From Afipia sp. (GTDB lineage Bacteria > Pseudomonadota > Alphaproteobacteria > Rhizobiales > Xanthobacteraceae), in contig JANINQ010000011.1 in NCBI GenBank assembly GCA_024508675.1, positions 1 through 64,000 of the forward strand: a stretch of DNA of 64,000 nt. Reading direction: 5' to 3'. The notes under the pieces were generated by a model, which did no database searches, had not been told where the DNA came from, and saw nothing but the letters and a program-made list of their open reading frames with translations. Of the stretch, positions 8,260-17,157 are shown in pieces; position 1 is the first letter of the stretch, and the number at the start of each line of letters is the position of its first letter. The position numbers and the translations under genes are program-made.

Positions 8260-9159
8260 ATGGTCTCGCTGAAGCAGCTCAAATACTTCGATGCCGTCGC
8301 CCGGTCGCGCCATTTCGGCAAGGCTGCGGAGCATTGCGCCGTGACCCAGCCGGCGCTGTCGATGCAGATCCAGGAACTTGAGAAATCCCTCGGCGTCCAG
8401 CTTCTCGAGCGCGGCCGCAGCGGCGTGATGCTGACGGAGAGCGGCAAGGAAATCGCCCAGCGCGCGGCGCGGGTGCTCGCGGACGTGCGCGATATTGTCG
8501 ACGTCGCGCGCCAGCAGGACAAAATCCTCGCCGGTCCACTCGGCCTTGGGGTCATTCCGTCCGTTGCGCCGTATATCCTGCCGCAACTGTTGCCGATGGT
8601 CCGCGATGCGTTTCCGGACCTTGATCTGCATATCCGCGAGAGTCAGACCCAGTCGCTTGTGGGCGAACTTCTCGATGGTCAGCTCGATGTGCTGTTGCTC
8701 GCGTTGCCGGTCGAGCATCCCGACATCGAAACGGTCCGGCTGTTCGACGACCGTTTTCTGCTCGCCATGGCGGCCTCGCATCGAATGTCGAACCGTGTAA
8801 AGGCGACGCCGGACTTGCTCGAAACCGAAAAGCTGTTGCTGCTGGAAGAGGGGCACTGCATACGGGAGCAGGCGCTGGCGTTCTGCAGCCTGCGGCGGAT
8901 CGAGAACATCAACACGTTCGGCGCGTCCAGCCTGTCGACGCTGGTGCAGATGGTGGCGAACGGTCTCGGCATGACGCTGCTGCCCGAACTGGCTGTGCCG
9001 CTTGAAAGTCGCCGAGGCGATATCCGTCTGATGAGGTTCGCCGATCCGGAACCGCAGCGCGTGATCGGACTGGCGTGGCGCAGAAGCTCACCGCGCAAGC
9101 GCCATTTCGAAGAACTTGGGCAGATGATTGCTGCGACAACAGCGCCGCGTCCGCTGTAA
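8260..9159 (+). CDS. oxyR: Hydrogen-peroxide sensor and LysR-family regulator OxyR
   Basis: 299 residues with an N-terminal winged helix-turn-helix (residues 4-62, HFGKAAEHCAVTQPALSMQI) and a periplasmic-binding-type sensor domain. Two cysteines, Cys200 in EEGHC and Cys209 in ALAFC, are spaced exactly as Cys199 and Cys208 of E. coli OxyR and should form the peroxide-induced disulfide. The gene ends one base before the convergent gene on the other strand. No katG or ahpCF is adjacent; a 1-Cys peroxiredoxin lies 12 kb away. Confidence 0.93.
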   Translation: MVSLKQLKYFDAVARSRHFGKAAEHCAVTQPALSMQIQELEKSLGVQLLERGRSGVMLTESGKEIAQRAARVLADVRDIVDVARQQDKILAGPLGLGVIPSVAPYILPQLLPMVRDAFPDLDLHIRESQTQSLVGELLDGQLDVLLLALPVEHPDIETVRLFDDRFLLAMAASHRMSNRVKATPDLLETEKLLLLEEGHCIREQALAFCSLRRIENINTFGASSLSTLVQMVANGLGMTLLPELAVPLESRRGDIRLMRFADPEPQRVIGLAWRRSSPRKRHFEELGQMIAATTAPRPL

Positions 9160-9160
9160 T

Positions 9161-10573
9161 TTAGCCGTACGCTTTGTCGCCAGAGCGCTGCGTCCAGTCG
9201 ATCAGCGGCGCACCGAAGGCTCTGCTCCATACGCTCAGGAAGCGGGGAAACCAGGAATGCGCAATCGCGCCCCGGTAAGCCCATGTGCGATACTGAAGCC
9301 CGTTTTCGGACAGCAGTTCCTGATACCCGCCGTGCGTTTCCGTGGCGTGATGGATATGACGCAGGATTTCGCGGGCGTAAGGCCGGTATCGCTCCACGCC
9401 CGATATTTCATCATGTTCGATCATGCGGTCGGCGAACTCGACATTGAATGTCGGCCACGCGGACCGGCCCTGATACGACGGCGTTGCGATCCGGTGGATC
9501 AGTTTCTTGCGCGGATTATCCGCCGACACAAAAAAGTGGAACGTGTCTGGAATCCGGAACCGCGGTTCGGCAAGAATGAGATCGGCGGTCGCGCCGAACA
9601 GCGCGCGCTCGGCCTCATTTCTGAAATCCCAGAATCCGTGCTGCACGTTGACGAAGTCGAGCGCGATGGAAAGGGCAGGCGCTTCCGCTGCGCAATCCAG
9701 GCTATGCGTGATGTAACCGTCGCGGCCGAACATCTGCAGCAGTTCCGCCTTGTATTGCGAAAGGCCACGGCCGAGAATCGGCTTCAGTTCGCTCTCATCG
9801 ATGATCCCAAGACGGATGCTCTGCTGGAACGTGGCATAAACGCTGGCATTGGTGACGAAGCGCAGCCGTTCCGCGCGGGTATCCGTTGCTGCCGAGCGGG
9901 GACCGTGGACGTCGCATAGCAGAGTCTGGATATTGTTGCTTTCGTAAGGCTCAAGACTTTTTGCGAGATCGAGCACCGATCTCTTCAAGTCGGCGCGATA
10001 GTCGGCCAGCAGCGCGTGACCGATATCGGCGGCTTTCGCGAGATCCGCATAGGGTGAGGCCCGCAGGTCGGCGCGGACGATTTGTTCGAGACCGCTCTGC
10101 ACGCCGAGAAGCGTATCCGACGGCAGCGCGAAATAGTTGGCGCCGATATAGCGGTTGCGCTTCACGGGAATGAGCGTCGTTGTGATGATGCCGGAGCGCA
10201 CCGCGCCCAGCATCAGGCGCACGCTTTTCTCCAGCAGACGAATCCGGCGTGTGGCGTCCTCGGAATCGATGATGGTCTGTGGATCGAGAACGTCGGGATA
10301 GAACCAGGCGAAGTCGCGCGGATAATAGGCCGAAGCATGCGGCGCGCCTGTGACGAGAAATGCTTCCTGCGCGGAAAAGGCGCTATTCATCGAGTTGCGG
10401 TAAAGCTCATCAATCTTGGCCGGCGCGTAATAGGCGCGCCGCAGGAAACGGTCGGAGAGAAAGTTGGTGGCCTGAAGACAGTTGGCGATGCAGGTTGCGG
10501 CAAGGCCCTGATAAAACCTGTGTTCGGAGTGTGAAGGCAGAAGCCCTTCGTTGCCGCTCACTATGTCCTCCAT
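9161..10573 (-). CDS. Uncharacterised protein, possible (alpha/alpha) barrel glycosidase
   Basis: 470 residues from the ATG at 10573; a longer reading from 10684 adds 37 unlikely residues. I do not recognise the family with certainty. YYPRDFAWFYPDVLDP (about 88-103) resembles the W/Y-PRD loop of GH15-like and glycogen-debranching (alpha/alpha)6 barrels, and the C-terminal THGGYQELLSENG and YRTWAYRGAIAHSW look like the last helices and acid/base region of such folds. No signal peptide or membrane helix is seen, so a cytosolic protein is implied. No sugar transporter or regulator is adjacent. It is convergent with oxyR. Confidence 0.5.
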   Translation of the reverse strand: MEDIVSGNEGLLPSHSEHRFYQGLAATCIANCLQATNFLSDRFLRRAYYAPAKIDELYRNSMNSAFSAQEAFLVTGAPHASAYYPRDFAWFYPDVLDPQTIIDSEDATRRIRLLEKSVRLMLGAVRSGIITTTLIPVKRNRYIGANYFALPSDTLLGVQSGLEQIVRADLRASPYADLAKAADIGHALLADYRADLKRSVLDLAKSLEPYESNNIQTLLCDVHGPRSAATDTRAERLRFVTNASVYATFQQSIRLGIIDESELKPILGRGLSQYKAELLQMFGRDGYITHSLDCAAEAPALSIALDFVNVQHGFWDFRNEAERALFGATADLILAEPRFRIPDTFHFFVSADNPRKKLIHRIATPSYQGRSAWPTFNVEFADRMIEHDEISGVERYRPYAREILRHIHHATETHGGYQELLSENGLQYRTWAYRGAIAHSWFPRFLSVWSRAFGAPLIDWTQRSGDKAYG

Positions 10574-10864
10574 CGCAATTGGTTGTGAGTTCTGAATAGC
10601 CCGGCGGCGCGAGTCGACTGAAGCGCCATATGGGTGCAGGCACCGCGACCGAGCAAAGTTCGGCAAGCCATGCCCAAAGATCAACTTGTTGGCAATTCAA
10701 AATACTGCGTTCTGGCTGTCATAATTGGCGTCTGGTTAGCGCCAGGGTGATTCCGGGACGGACGGCCCAAACCCATCAAGTCGGCGTCGACAGGCAGGGA
10801 TGCGAAGGGCCTGAGAGGAAGATGTAAAGGCCCGGGTCAGACAATGCCATCATGACCGGGGGAA

Positions 10865-10941
10865 TGGCGCGCTCCGAGAGATTCGAACTCCCGACCCTCG
10901 GAATCGAAATCCGATGCTCTATCCAGCTGAGCTAGGAGCGC
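10865..10941 (-). tRNA. tRNA-Arg (anticodon UCG)
   Basis: A complete cloverleaf on the minus strand: acceptor GCGCTCC/GGAGCGC, D-arm GCTCAGCTGGATAGAGC, anticodon stem TCGGA/TCCGA around loop TTTCGAT (anticodon TCG), T-arm with GGTTCGAATCT-like sequence, discriminator G and encoded CCA (10865-10867). 77 nt. Confidence 0.95.
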
Positions 10942-11130
10942 TGAGGGGCGCACCATAGCCAATGGCAGCCTGAAATCCACCCTGAAATGGTCTTCAGGGC
11001 CATCTTTTGCCAGCGTGGTTTGTCACCCGCGCGGCCCTCAATCGCTTGTTTGAAAACGGTTCCTCCGGTTTCGGATGGCTGTTTCCAGTTTGCGTGCGTG
11101 TGCGCTGCTGCAATGCGCAACATGGTTTCG

Positions 11131-11159
11131 TTGACGCGCTTTAGATTGAGTCTAACATT
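11131..11159 (+). promoter_or_regulatory. Possible promoter with TTAGA inverted repeat before the PQQ dehydrogenase
   Basis: TTGACG at 11131-11136 resembles a -35 box. Seventeen bases on is a weak AACATT. Between them TTAGA-TTGAG-TCTAA (11141-11155) is a 5-bp inverted repeat in operator position. The sequence match is only moderate. Confidence 0.3.
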
Positions 11160-11194
11160 CACGCAGGCCCTTGAGAGGCCATCGGGAGGAATGC

Positions 11195-13375
11195 ATGAAT
11201 TCTTTCTTCAACACGGCTGTCCGCCGCGTTCGCTCCAGCACTGCCGCAACCCAGCGTTCACCGCTGGGTTTTTTGATTCTTGCGTCGGCAGTTGCTGCGT
11301 TTACCGGCTTTTCCAGTGCTTCAGCGCAATCGCCTGCGAAGGGATCGCCTGAACATATCAAGGCGGTGACCTCTGCCGTCGATCAGAATTCGATCAAGGC
11401 GAATGCGGCCACATCGAACGACTGGCCCGCCATTGGCCTCGATCATGGCGAAACCCGTTTCAGCAACCTCAATCAGATCAACACAGACAATGTGAAGAAC
11501 CTGGGTCTGGTCTGGTCATACAATCTGGAGTCCTCGCGGGGCGTCGAAGCGACGCCGATTGTCGTTGATGGCATTATGTATGTCACCGCGTCGTGGAGCG
11601 TGGTGCATGCGATCGACGTTCGCACCGGCAAGAAGATCTGGACTTTCGATCCCGAAGTGCCGCGCAACATTGGCTACAAAGGCTGTTGCGACGTCGTGAA
11701 TCGCGGTGTCGCGCTTCACAAGGGGAAGATTTATGTCGGCGCCTATGACGGGCGGCTGATCGCGCTCGATGCGGTCACAGGCAAGAAGGTCTGGGAAAAG
11801 GATACGCTCATCGACAAGGAGCATTCCTATACGATCACCGGCGCCCCGCGTGTCGTGAACGGAAAGGTCGTGATCGGCAACGGTGGCGCGGAGTACGGCG
11901 CGCGTGGTTACGTGACTGCCTACGATGCGGAGACCGGCAATCAGGCCTGGCGCTGGTTCGTCGTGCCCGGCGATCCGTCGAAGCCTTACGAAGATGAGTC
12001 GATGGAAGCGGCCGCAAAGACATGGGACCCGGCAGGCAAGTATTGGGTCAATGGTGGCGGTGGCACCGCATGGGACACCATCACCTTCGATCCCGAACTG
12101 AACCTTGTCTATATCGGGACCGGCAATGGCTCGCCATGGAACCGTCATCTGCGCAGCCCCGCCGGCGGCGATAACCTCTATCTCGCATCGATTGTCGCGC
12201 TGAATGCCGACACCGGAAAGTATGTCTGGCATTATCAGGAGACGCCGGGCGATCACTGGGACTACACATCGACCCAGCCGATGATCCTGGCGGACATCAA
12301 TATCGATGGTGCGCCGAGGAAGGTCATTCTTCATGCACCGAAGAACGGCTTCTTCTTTGTGATCGATCGCACCAACGGCAAGTTCATTTCGGCGAAGAAC
12401 TTCGTCGATGTGAACTGGGCGACGGGGTACGACGCCAACGGGCGGCCCATCGAGGTTGCCGCGGCGCGCGATCCTGAAAAGGGCATGGATAGCATTCCCG
12501 GTCCATACGGCGCCCACAACTGGCATCCGATGTCGTTCAATCCGATGACAGGTCTTGTCTATCTTCCGGCGCAGGGCGTGCCGCTGAACCTCACACCGCA
12601 GAAGGGCTGGAAGCACAATGCCAACCAGCCCGGCGAATTCGGCGGCAACACAGGCTGGAACACCGGTTTCGTGTTGAACGCAACGCCGCCGAAGAACCTG
12701 CCGTTCGGCAGGCTGATCGCGTGGGACCCGGTGAAGCAGAAGGAGGCATGGAAGCAGGAGTATGTCGCACCATGGAACGGCGGAACGCTGACCACGGCCG
12801 GAAATCTCGTATTCCAGGGGACGGCTGATGGCCGCTTCATCGCCTACAACGCAACCTCGGGTGAGAAGCTCTGGGAGTCGCCGACCGGTACCGGCGTTGT
12901 GGCTGCGGCTTCGACCTACATGCTGGATGGCAAGCAGTATGTCTCCATCGCAGTCGGCTGGGGCGGGGTGTTCGGCATTGCGGCCCGCGCGACCGAGGCC
13001 GACAATCCGGGCACGGTCTATACCTTCGCTATCGACGGAAAGGCTCCGCTGCCGGCGATCACGAAGTACCAGATGGAGAACCTTGTCGAGGGCGTGAAAT
13101 ACAATCCGGCGGATGTCGGGCCGGGGACGCTGCTCTATGTCAGCAGCTGCGTCACCTGTCATGGCGTGCCGGGCGTCGACAAGGGCGGCAACGTCAGAAA
13201 TCTTGGCTATGTCGGCGCAGAGACCATCGCGAACCTGAAGAATTTTGTCTTCAAAGGTCCGCATATGGATAAGGGCATGCCCGACTTCACAGGAAAGCTG
13301 AGTGACGATGATGTGGTCAAGATCATCGCCTTCATACAGGGAACGGCAGACGCGGTTCGTCCTCCGAAGAAGTAG
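11195..13375 (+). CDS. PQQ-dependent alcohol dehydrogenase with C-terminal cytochrome c domain
   Basis: Periplasmic quinohaemoprotein oxidising alcohols and passing electrons to an attached haem c. 726 residues from the ATG preceded by GGGAGGA. A signal peptide (LGFLILASAVAAFTGFSSASA) is followed by an eight-bladed propeller with repeated tryptophan motifs. GCCD at about 163-166 is the vicinal disulfide of this family, and GDHWDYTSTQP carries the catalytic Asp. The haem motif CVTCH is at about 652-656 with a Met ligand in HMDKGMPDF. Full length for type II alcohol dehydrogenases. No PQQ synthesis or cytochrome genes are adjacent. The alcohol substrate is unknown. Confidence 0.92.
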   Translation: MNSFFNTAVRRVRSSTAATQRSPLGFLILASAVAAFTGFSSASAQSPAKGSPEHIKAVTSAVDQNSIKANAATSNDWPAIGLDHGETRFSNLNQINTDNVKNLGLVWSYNLESSRGVEATPIVVDGIMYVTASWSVVHAIDVRTGKKIWTFDPEVPRNIGYKGCCDVVNRGVALHKGKIYVGAYDGRLIALDAVTGKKVWEKDTLIDKEHSYTITGAPRVVNGKVVIGNGGAEYGARGYVTAYDAETGNQAWRWFVVPGDPSKPYEDESMEAAAKTWDPAGKYWVNGGGGTAWDTITFDPELNLVYIGTGNGSPWNRHLRSPAGGDNLYLASIVALNADTGKYVWHYQETPGDHWDYTSTQPMILADINIDGAPRKVILHAPKNGFFFVIDRTNGKFISAKNFVDVNWATGYDANGRPIEVAAARDPEKGMDSIPGPYGAHNWHPMSFNPMTGLVYLPAQGVPLNLTPQKGWKHNANQPGEFGGNTGWNTGFVLNATPPKNLPFGRLIAWDPVKQKEAWKQEYVAPWNGGTLTTAGNLVFQGTADGRFIAYNATSGEKLWESPTGTGVVAAASTYMLDGKQYVSIAVGWGGVFGIAARATEADNPGTVYTFAIDGKAPLPAITKYQMENLVEGVKYNPADVGPGTLLYVSSCVTCHGVPGVDKGGNVRNLGYVGAETIANLKNFVFKGPHMDKGMPDFTGKLSDDDVVKIIAFIQGTADAVRPPKK

Positions 13376-13685
13376 GCACGTGGCCTGATTCAGCGCGCAG
13401 CGCAGACCGTTTTGGCCTTTGCTGCGCGCTGACTGACCTGACTTATCTCACCGTCATTCCGGGGCTGCGCAGAGCGCAGCCTTGGCATGAGCGGACAGCG
13501 GAAAATCGTCATTAAATCCAAAAGCTTGGAGAGCCGACGGTCCTGTCGCATGCAGTGCGGGCGGGTTGCACGGCAACGCCGTCTAACCTATTGAAGCTGT
13601 TATGCGCGCTTGGCCCGGCGGGATAGAGCATCGGATTTCGATGCCGAGGGTCGGGGCGAGCGCGCCAGCGATCGTTATGAGACCG
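13376..13685. other. Intergenic region with stem-loops, possible repeat remnant
   Basis: CAGCGCGCAGC (13391-13401) and GCTGCGCGCTG (13421-13431) form an 11-bp stem that may terminate the dehydrogenase transcript, although no T tract follows. At about 13450-13480, GTCATTCCGGGGCTGCGC...GCGCAGCC resembles a fragment of a dispersed repeat seen in Bradyrhizobium-type genomes (from memory). No gene is visible. Confidence 0.4.
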
Positions 13686-14528
13686 ATGTCAAAGAACTCT
13701 TCTCCGGAACGAAACAGGCCGCCGTCGCCTGCGCTCGCAAAGGCGGCGCTGGCGTTGCAGATGCAACAAGTTGAGGACGCGGAGCAGCTCGCATCGCAGG
13801 TCCTGAAATCCGACCGCCGCAACGCGTTTGCCGCGGAGATCCTTGGCCGAGCTCTTCTTGCGCAAAACCGCCTCGACGAGGCCATCGTTCATTTGGAGAA
13901 GTTCACGCGCAGGACCGACGAGCCCTCGATCGAAACTTTGCTTGCGGGAATGCTTGCTGCTGTCGACCGCCGGGACGAAGCGCTGGATCACTTGCGGCGC
14001 ATTGTTGCGCGTCGGCCAGCCTTCATTCCGGCGTTTGCCGAACTTGCACTTCAGTTGCGCAAGAGCGGGCTGTTCGATGAAGCGATGATAGTCACCGAGA
14101 GCGGGCTGGGTTTCGCGCCAAATTCGGCCGATCTGCAACTTGCCTTGGGGTATGCTCTGGCGGATCGCAACGAGCGTGCCCGGGCGCAGGCAGTGTTTGC
14201 CAAGGTCCACGCCGCTGAGCCGATGCATCACGATGCCTTGCTGGCGCTTGCGGCGGCGATGATCTGGGATGGCGATTACGCACGCGCTGCTGATCTCTAC
14301 CGCCGCGCGCTGACTATCAAGTCTCTGGATGATACGCGCATCCGTCTCGCGAAATGCCTTCTTGAACTGCGGCAGCGGGAGGAGGCGGAATCACTCTTTC
14401 GCTCGGTCACGCACGGGGTGAGCAAACTGGCTGCTCCCGCAGTCATTGGGATGGTGTCCTCATCGCACGGGCGAATCTTCCTAAAGCCAAGTGCGGCGCT
14501 GGATTTTCTGGGTGCCCGAAGCGATTGA
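13686..14528 (+). CDS. Tetratricopeptide-repeat protein
   Basis: About 280 residues almost entirely of TPR-like helix pairs: repeated A...LG.ALL...A...L.K patterns such as AEILGRALLAQNRLDEAIVHLEKF and LALGYALADRNERARAQAVFAKVHA. Such proteins act as scaffolds; no catalytic domain is present. The start is uncertain. ATGs at 13602, 13677 and 13686 are all in frame and none has a strong ribosome-binding site; the 28 residues before 13686 look non-native, so the latest is chosen. No signal peptide. Confidence 0.65.
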   Translation: MSKNSSPERNRPPSPALAKAALALQMQQVEDAEQLASQVLKSDRRNAFAAEILGRALLAQNRLDEAIVHLEKFTRRTDEPSIETLLAGMLAAVDRRDEALDHLRRIVARRPAFIPAFAELALQLRKSGLFDEAMIVTESGLGFAPNSADLQLALGYALADRNERARAQAVFAKVHAAEPMHHDALLALAAAMIWDGDYARAADLYRRALTIKSLDDTRIRLAKCLLELRQREEAESLFRSVTHGVSKLAAPAVIGMVSSSHGRIFLKPSAALDFLGARSD

Positions 14529-14534
14529 CCGTTA

Positions 14535-15248
14535 TCAGACCCGGAACTGACGCCGATAGACGCCAGTCTCGCGGGACATCAGGCCGACGAGATCGTGCGT
14601 TCGCTGCGTCTCCTCTTCGGTAAAGGCCGCAGTCCGCAAATTCCATTTTTCCCGTTTTATCGGGAAGCACTGGGCAATAGGCGTTCCTTTCGGCAGTACG
14701 CCGCTGAAATTCATGTCACGCCAGCGCGTCGGAAAGTGAATCCAGCCATCGCGGTAATTGTCGCAATCAACCCATCCCGTCAGAGTCGTGAACGGCAGAT
14801 CGAACCTGTTGACGGGATGCGTAAACAGCAGGGAATAACCTTCCGGCGCTTCGATGGTCCAGAGGTTGTGAAACTTGATCACGAACCGGTCGGCTTCGAA
14901 AAGCGGCGTACCCGTCAGTTGAGTGCTGTCGTGCAGTCCGATCGGGGAGCGCGGGAAGTTCACCGTGCTGCACGGCGGCAGATCGTTGTCCCACGAGAAC
15001 TCACCGTTCTCGAACTTCACGTCGCAGATCAGTGGGATCAGAAACCCGGACGTCATCGCATCCACGAACGGCGGACAACGCTTCACGGTGTCGTTCTGGC
15101 CTCCCATGATCTCGCTGGATACTTCTTGCGGCATGGTTTTCAACCAGTCCGGCAAGCCATGTGCGGCGGGAATCGGCAGCGGCAACAGACCTTCGAGTTC
15201 TTTGGGGCAGCGAAACGTCAGCGATTGCGAAGTATCAGAGGGGGGCAT
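14535..15248 (-). CDS. Conserved-looking hypothetical protein
   Basis: 237 residues without signal peptide or membrane helix. The N-terminal segment (CPKELEGLLPLPIPAAHGLPDWLKTMP) precedes a Cys/Pro-rich loop TVKRCPPFVDAMTSGF and a beta-rich half with KFHNLWTIEAPEGYSLLFTHP, the acidic WVDCDNYRD and a final KGTPIAQCFPIKREKW. The second half recalls small beta-sandwich proteins such as DUF6065, but I am not sure of this. It converges on the TPR gene with 6 bp between the stops. Function unknown. Confidence 0.6.
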   Translation of the reverse strand: MPPSDTSQSLTFRCPKELEGLLPLPIPAAHGLPDWLKTMPQEVSSEIMGGQNDTVKRCPPFVDAMTSGFLIPLICDVKFENGEFSWDNDLPPCSTVNFPRSPIGLHDSTQLTGTPLFEADRFVIKFHNLWTIEAPEGYSLLFTHPVNRFDLPFTTLTGWVDCDNYRDGWIHFPTRWRDMNFSGVLPKGTPIAQCFPIKREKWNLRTAAFTEEETQRTHDLVGLMSRETGVYRRQFRV

Positions 15249-15511
15249 ACCAAATCCGGAAAACGGTGATCGGAATATATTCCAAATGGATAACTGACTT
15301 TATCATGTATGGTACTTGCTGCACGTCGGTGGCGGCGCAATGCTGATCAGCAATGGCGCATTGCTTGAGCTTTACCGCGTGTCGATGCCGCCGGATACGC
15401 GGGCTTATCGTCGCATCCGGCTCGTCATCCCTTAACGAAATGCCAACACAACAAAGCCAAAGTTGCGTTTCATCTGTTTTGGCTGGTTCGACGTCAGGCT
15501 ATATTTTTGGC

Positions 15512-15955
15512 ATGCGATTTTGGGTTCCAGTCACGATTTTGATCGCGTTGAGCGGTCCTGCGCATGCGGACCTGCGCATTACCCGTGACCATGGCGGCTA
15601 TGTCGAAGAATACAAGGCGAAGTATTCGCGCATTCGTGCGCGGGGCGAGCGCGTCATCATCGACGGCATTTGCAACTCGGCCTGCACGATGGTGTTCGGC
15701 ATTGTGCCGATGAACAAGATTTGCGTCACGCCGCGCGCCAGCATCGGCTTTCATCTGGCCTATTACGACAAGTCGTGGACGTTCGGCATCAAGGTCAACA
15801 GCAGCGAGGGGACATCGGAATTGATGTCGTACTACCCGCCGAGTGTGAAATCGTGGATTAGCCGCAATGGCGGCCTGACCAACGAGATGAAGAAGATCAG
15901 GAACGGCGCTGACCTCTGGCAGATCGTCGATCCGTGTCCGGAAGAGTTTTTCTGA
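15512..15955 (+). CDS. Predicted periplasmic protein with ClpP/crotonase-like active-site motif
   Basis: 147 residues starting with a signal peptide (MRFWVPVTILIALSGPAHA). The mature part contains GICNSACTMVF, where the Ser in NSAC sits like a ClpP-fold nucleophile, and RASIGFHLAYY with a possible catalytic His. This pattern is known from periplasmic COG3904-type proteins in alphaproteobacteria. Proteolytic activity is inference only. Longer in-frame starts at 15353 and 15440 would place extra non-hydrophobic residues before the signal peptide, so the later ATG is preferred. Confidence 0.6.
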   Translation: MRFWVPVTILIALSGPAHADLRITRDHGGYVEEYKAKYSRIRARGERVIIDGICNSACTMVFGIVPMNKICVTPRASIGFHLAYYDKSWTFGIKVNSSEGTSELMSYYPPSVKSWISRNGGLTNEMKKIRNGADLWQIVDPCPEEFF

Positions 15956-15975
15956 GCTTTGTTAAATCTCTCCGA

Positions 15976-15999
15976 TCGTCCCCGCGACAGCGGGGACGA
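15976..15999. terminator. Stem-loop between convergent genes
   Basis: TCGTCCCCGC-GACA-GCGGGGACGA forms a 10-bp stem with a 4-base loop. It lies between the ends of the periplasmic protein gene and the convergent formaldehyde dehydrogenase gene. There is no strong T tract, so termination is plausible but not certain. Confidence 0.45.
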
Positions 16000-16029
16000 C
16001 ATCGAGTAGTGGAATAGATTCGGCCACTT

Positions 16030-17157
16030 CTAGAACGTCACGACGCCCCGGATCGATTCACCGCGCTTCATCAGATCGAATGCCTTGTTGATGTCGTTCA
16101 GAGGCATCACATGGGTGATCATCGGATCGATCTGGATCTTGCCCTGCATGTACCAGTCGACGATCTTGGGCACGTCGGTGCGGCCGCGCGCGCCGCCAAA
16201 GGCGGTGCCTTTCCAGACGCGCCCGGTGACAAGCTGGAACGGCCGCGTCGCGATCTCTGCGCCCGACGGCGCAACGCCGATCACGATCGACTGGCCCCAG
16301 CCGCGATGGCACGCTTCCAGCGCCTGCCGCATCACGGTGACATTGCCGGTGCAGTCGAAGGTGTAGTCCGCGCCGCCAATCTGGTCTTCCTTGGTCTTTG
16401 TCATGTTGACGAGGTGAGCGACGAGATCCTTGCCGACTTCGGTCGGATTGACGAAGTGCGTCATGCCGAAGCGTTCGCCCCAGGCCTTGCGGTCGTTGTT
16501 GATGTCAACGCCGATGATCATGTCCGCACCGGCAAGCCGCAGGCCCTGCAACACGTTGAGGCCGATGCCGCCGAGACCGAACACGATGGCCTTCGCGCCT
16601 TGCTCGACCTTCGCGGTGTTGATGACTGCGCCGATGCCGGTGGTGACGCCGCAGCCGATGTAGCAAACCTTGTCGAACGGCGCGTCCTCGCGGATTTTCG
16701 CCACCGCGATCTCCGGCAGCACGGTGTAGTTCGCGAAGGTCGACGTGCCCATGTAATGGTGGATCGGCTTGCCGCCGAGGGAGAAGCGCGAGGTGCCGTC
16801 CGGCATCAGGCCTTGACCCTGCGTGGCCCTGATCGCGGTGCAGAGATTGGTCTTGCGCGACAGACATGAGGGGCACTGGCGGCATTCCGGCGTGTAGAGC
16901 GGAATGACATGATCGCCTTTCTTGACGCTGGTCACGCCCTTGCCGATGTCGACAACAACGCCTGCACCTTCGTGGCCAAGAATGGCAGGGAAAAGACCTT
17001 CCGGATCGGCGCCCGACAGCGTGAATTCATCGGTGTGACACACGCCGGTCGCCTTGATCTCGACCAGCACTTCGCCCTCGCGCGGTCCTTCGAGTTGGAC
17101 AGTGGTTATCTCCAGCGGTTTTCCGGCGGCGATAGCGACAGCGGCGCGAACATCCAT
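16030..17157 (-). CDS. frmA: S-(hydroxymethyl)glutathione dehydrogenase / class III alcohol dehydrogenase
   Basis: Oxidises S-hydroxymethylglutathione (formaldehyde plus glutathione) with NAD+; it can also reduce S-nitrosoglutathione. 375 residues, full length. Catalytic zinc ligands Cys40 and His62 (GHEGAG) are present, with structural zinc cysteines in CRQCPSCLSRKTNLC at about 92-106, and the NAD motif GLGGIGLNV at about 194-202. The IGCGVTTGIGAV segment is diagnostic of class III. No S-formylglutathione hydrolase gene lies alongside. It may handle formaldehyde arising from methanol or demethylation reactions. Confidence 0.95.
   Translation of the reverse strand: MDVRAAVAIAAGKPLEITTVQLEGPREGEVLVEIKATGVCHTDEFTLSGADPEGLFPAILGHEGAGVVVDIGKGVTSVKKGDHVIPLYTPECRQCPSCLSRKTNLCTAIRATQGQGLMPDGTSRFSLGGKPIHHYMGTSTFANYTVLPEIAVAKIREDAPFDKVCYIGCGVTTGIGAVINTAKVEQGAKAIVFGLGGIGLNVLQGLRLAGADMIIGVDINNDRKAWGERFGMTHFVNPTEVGKDLVAHLVNMTKTKEDQIGGADYTFDCTGNVTVMRQALEACHRGWGQSIVIGVAPSGAEIATRPFQLVTGRVWKGTAFGGARGRTDVPKIVDWYMQGKIQIDPMITHVMPLNDINKAFDLMKRGESIRGVVTF

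Noticed and set aside
10865-11194. tRNA-Arg as the attachment site of a genomic island
   Set aside because: No integrase, no direct repeat of the tRNA 3' end and no compositional change were seen.
11516-13264. 582-codon open frame antisense to the PQQ dehydrogenase
   Set aside because: Antisense to a well-supported gene; the composition is Arg/Asp/His-rich shadow type.
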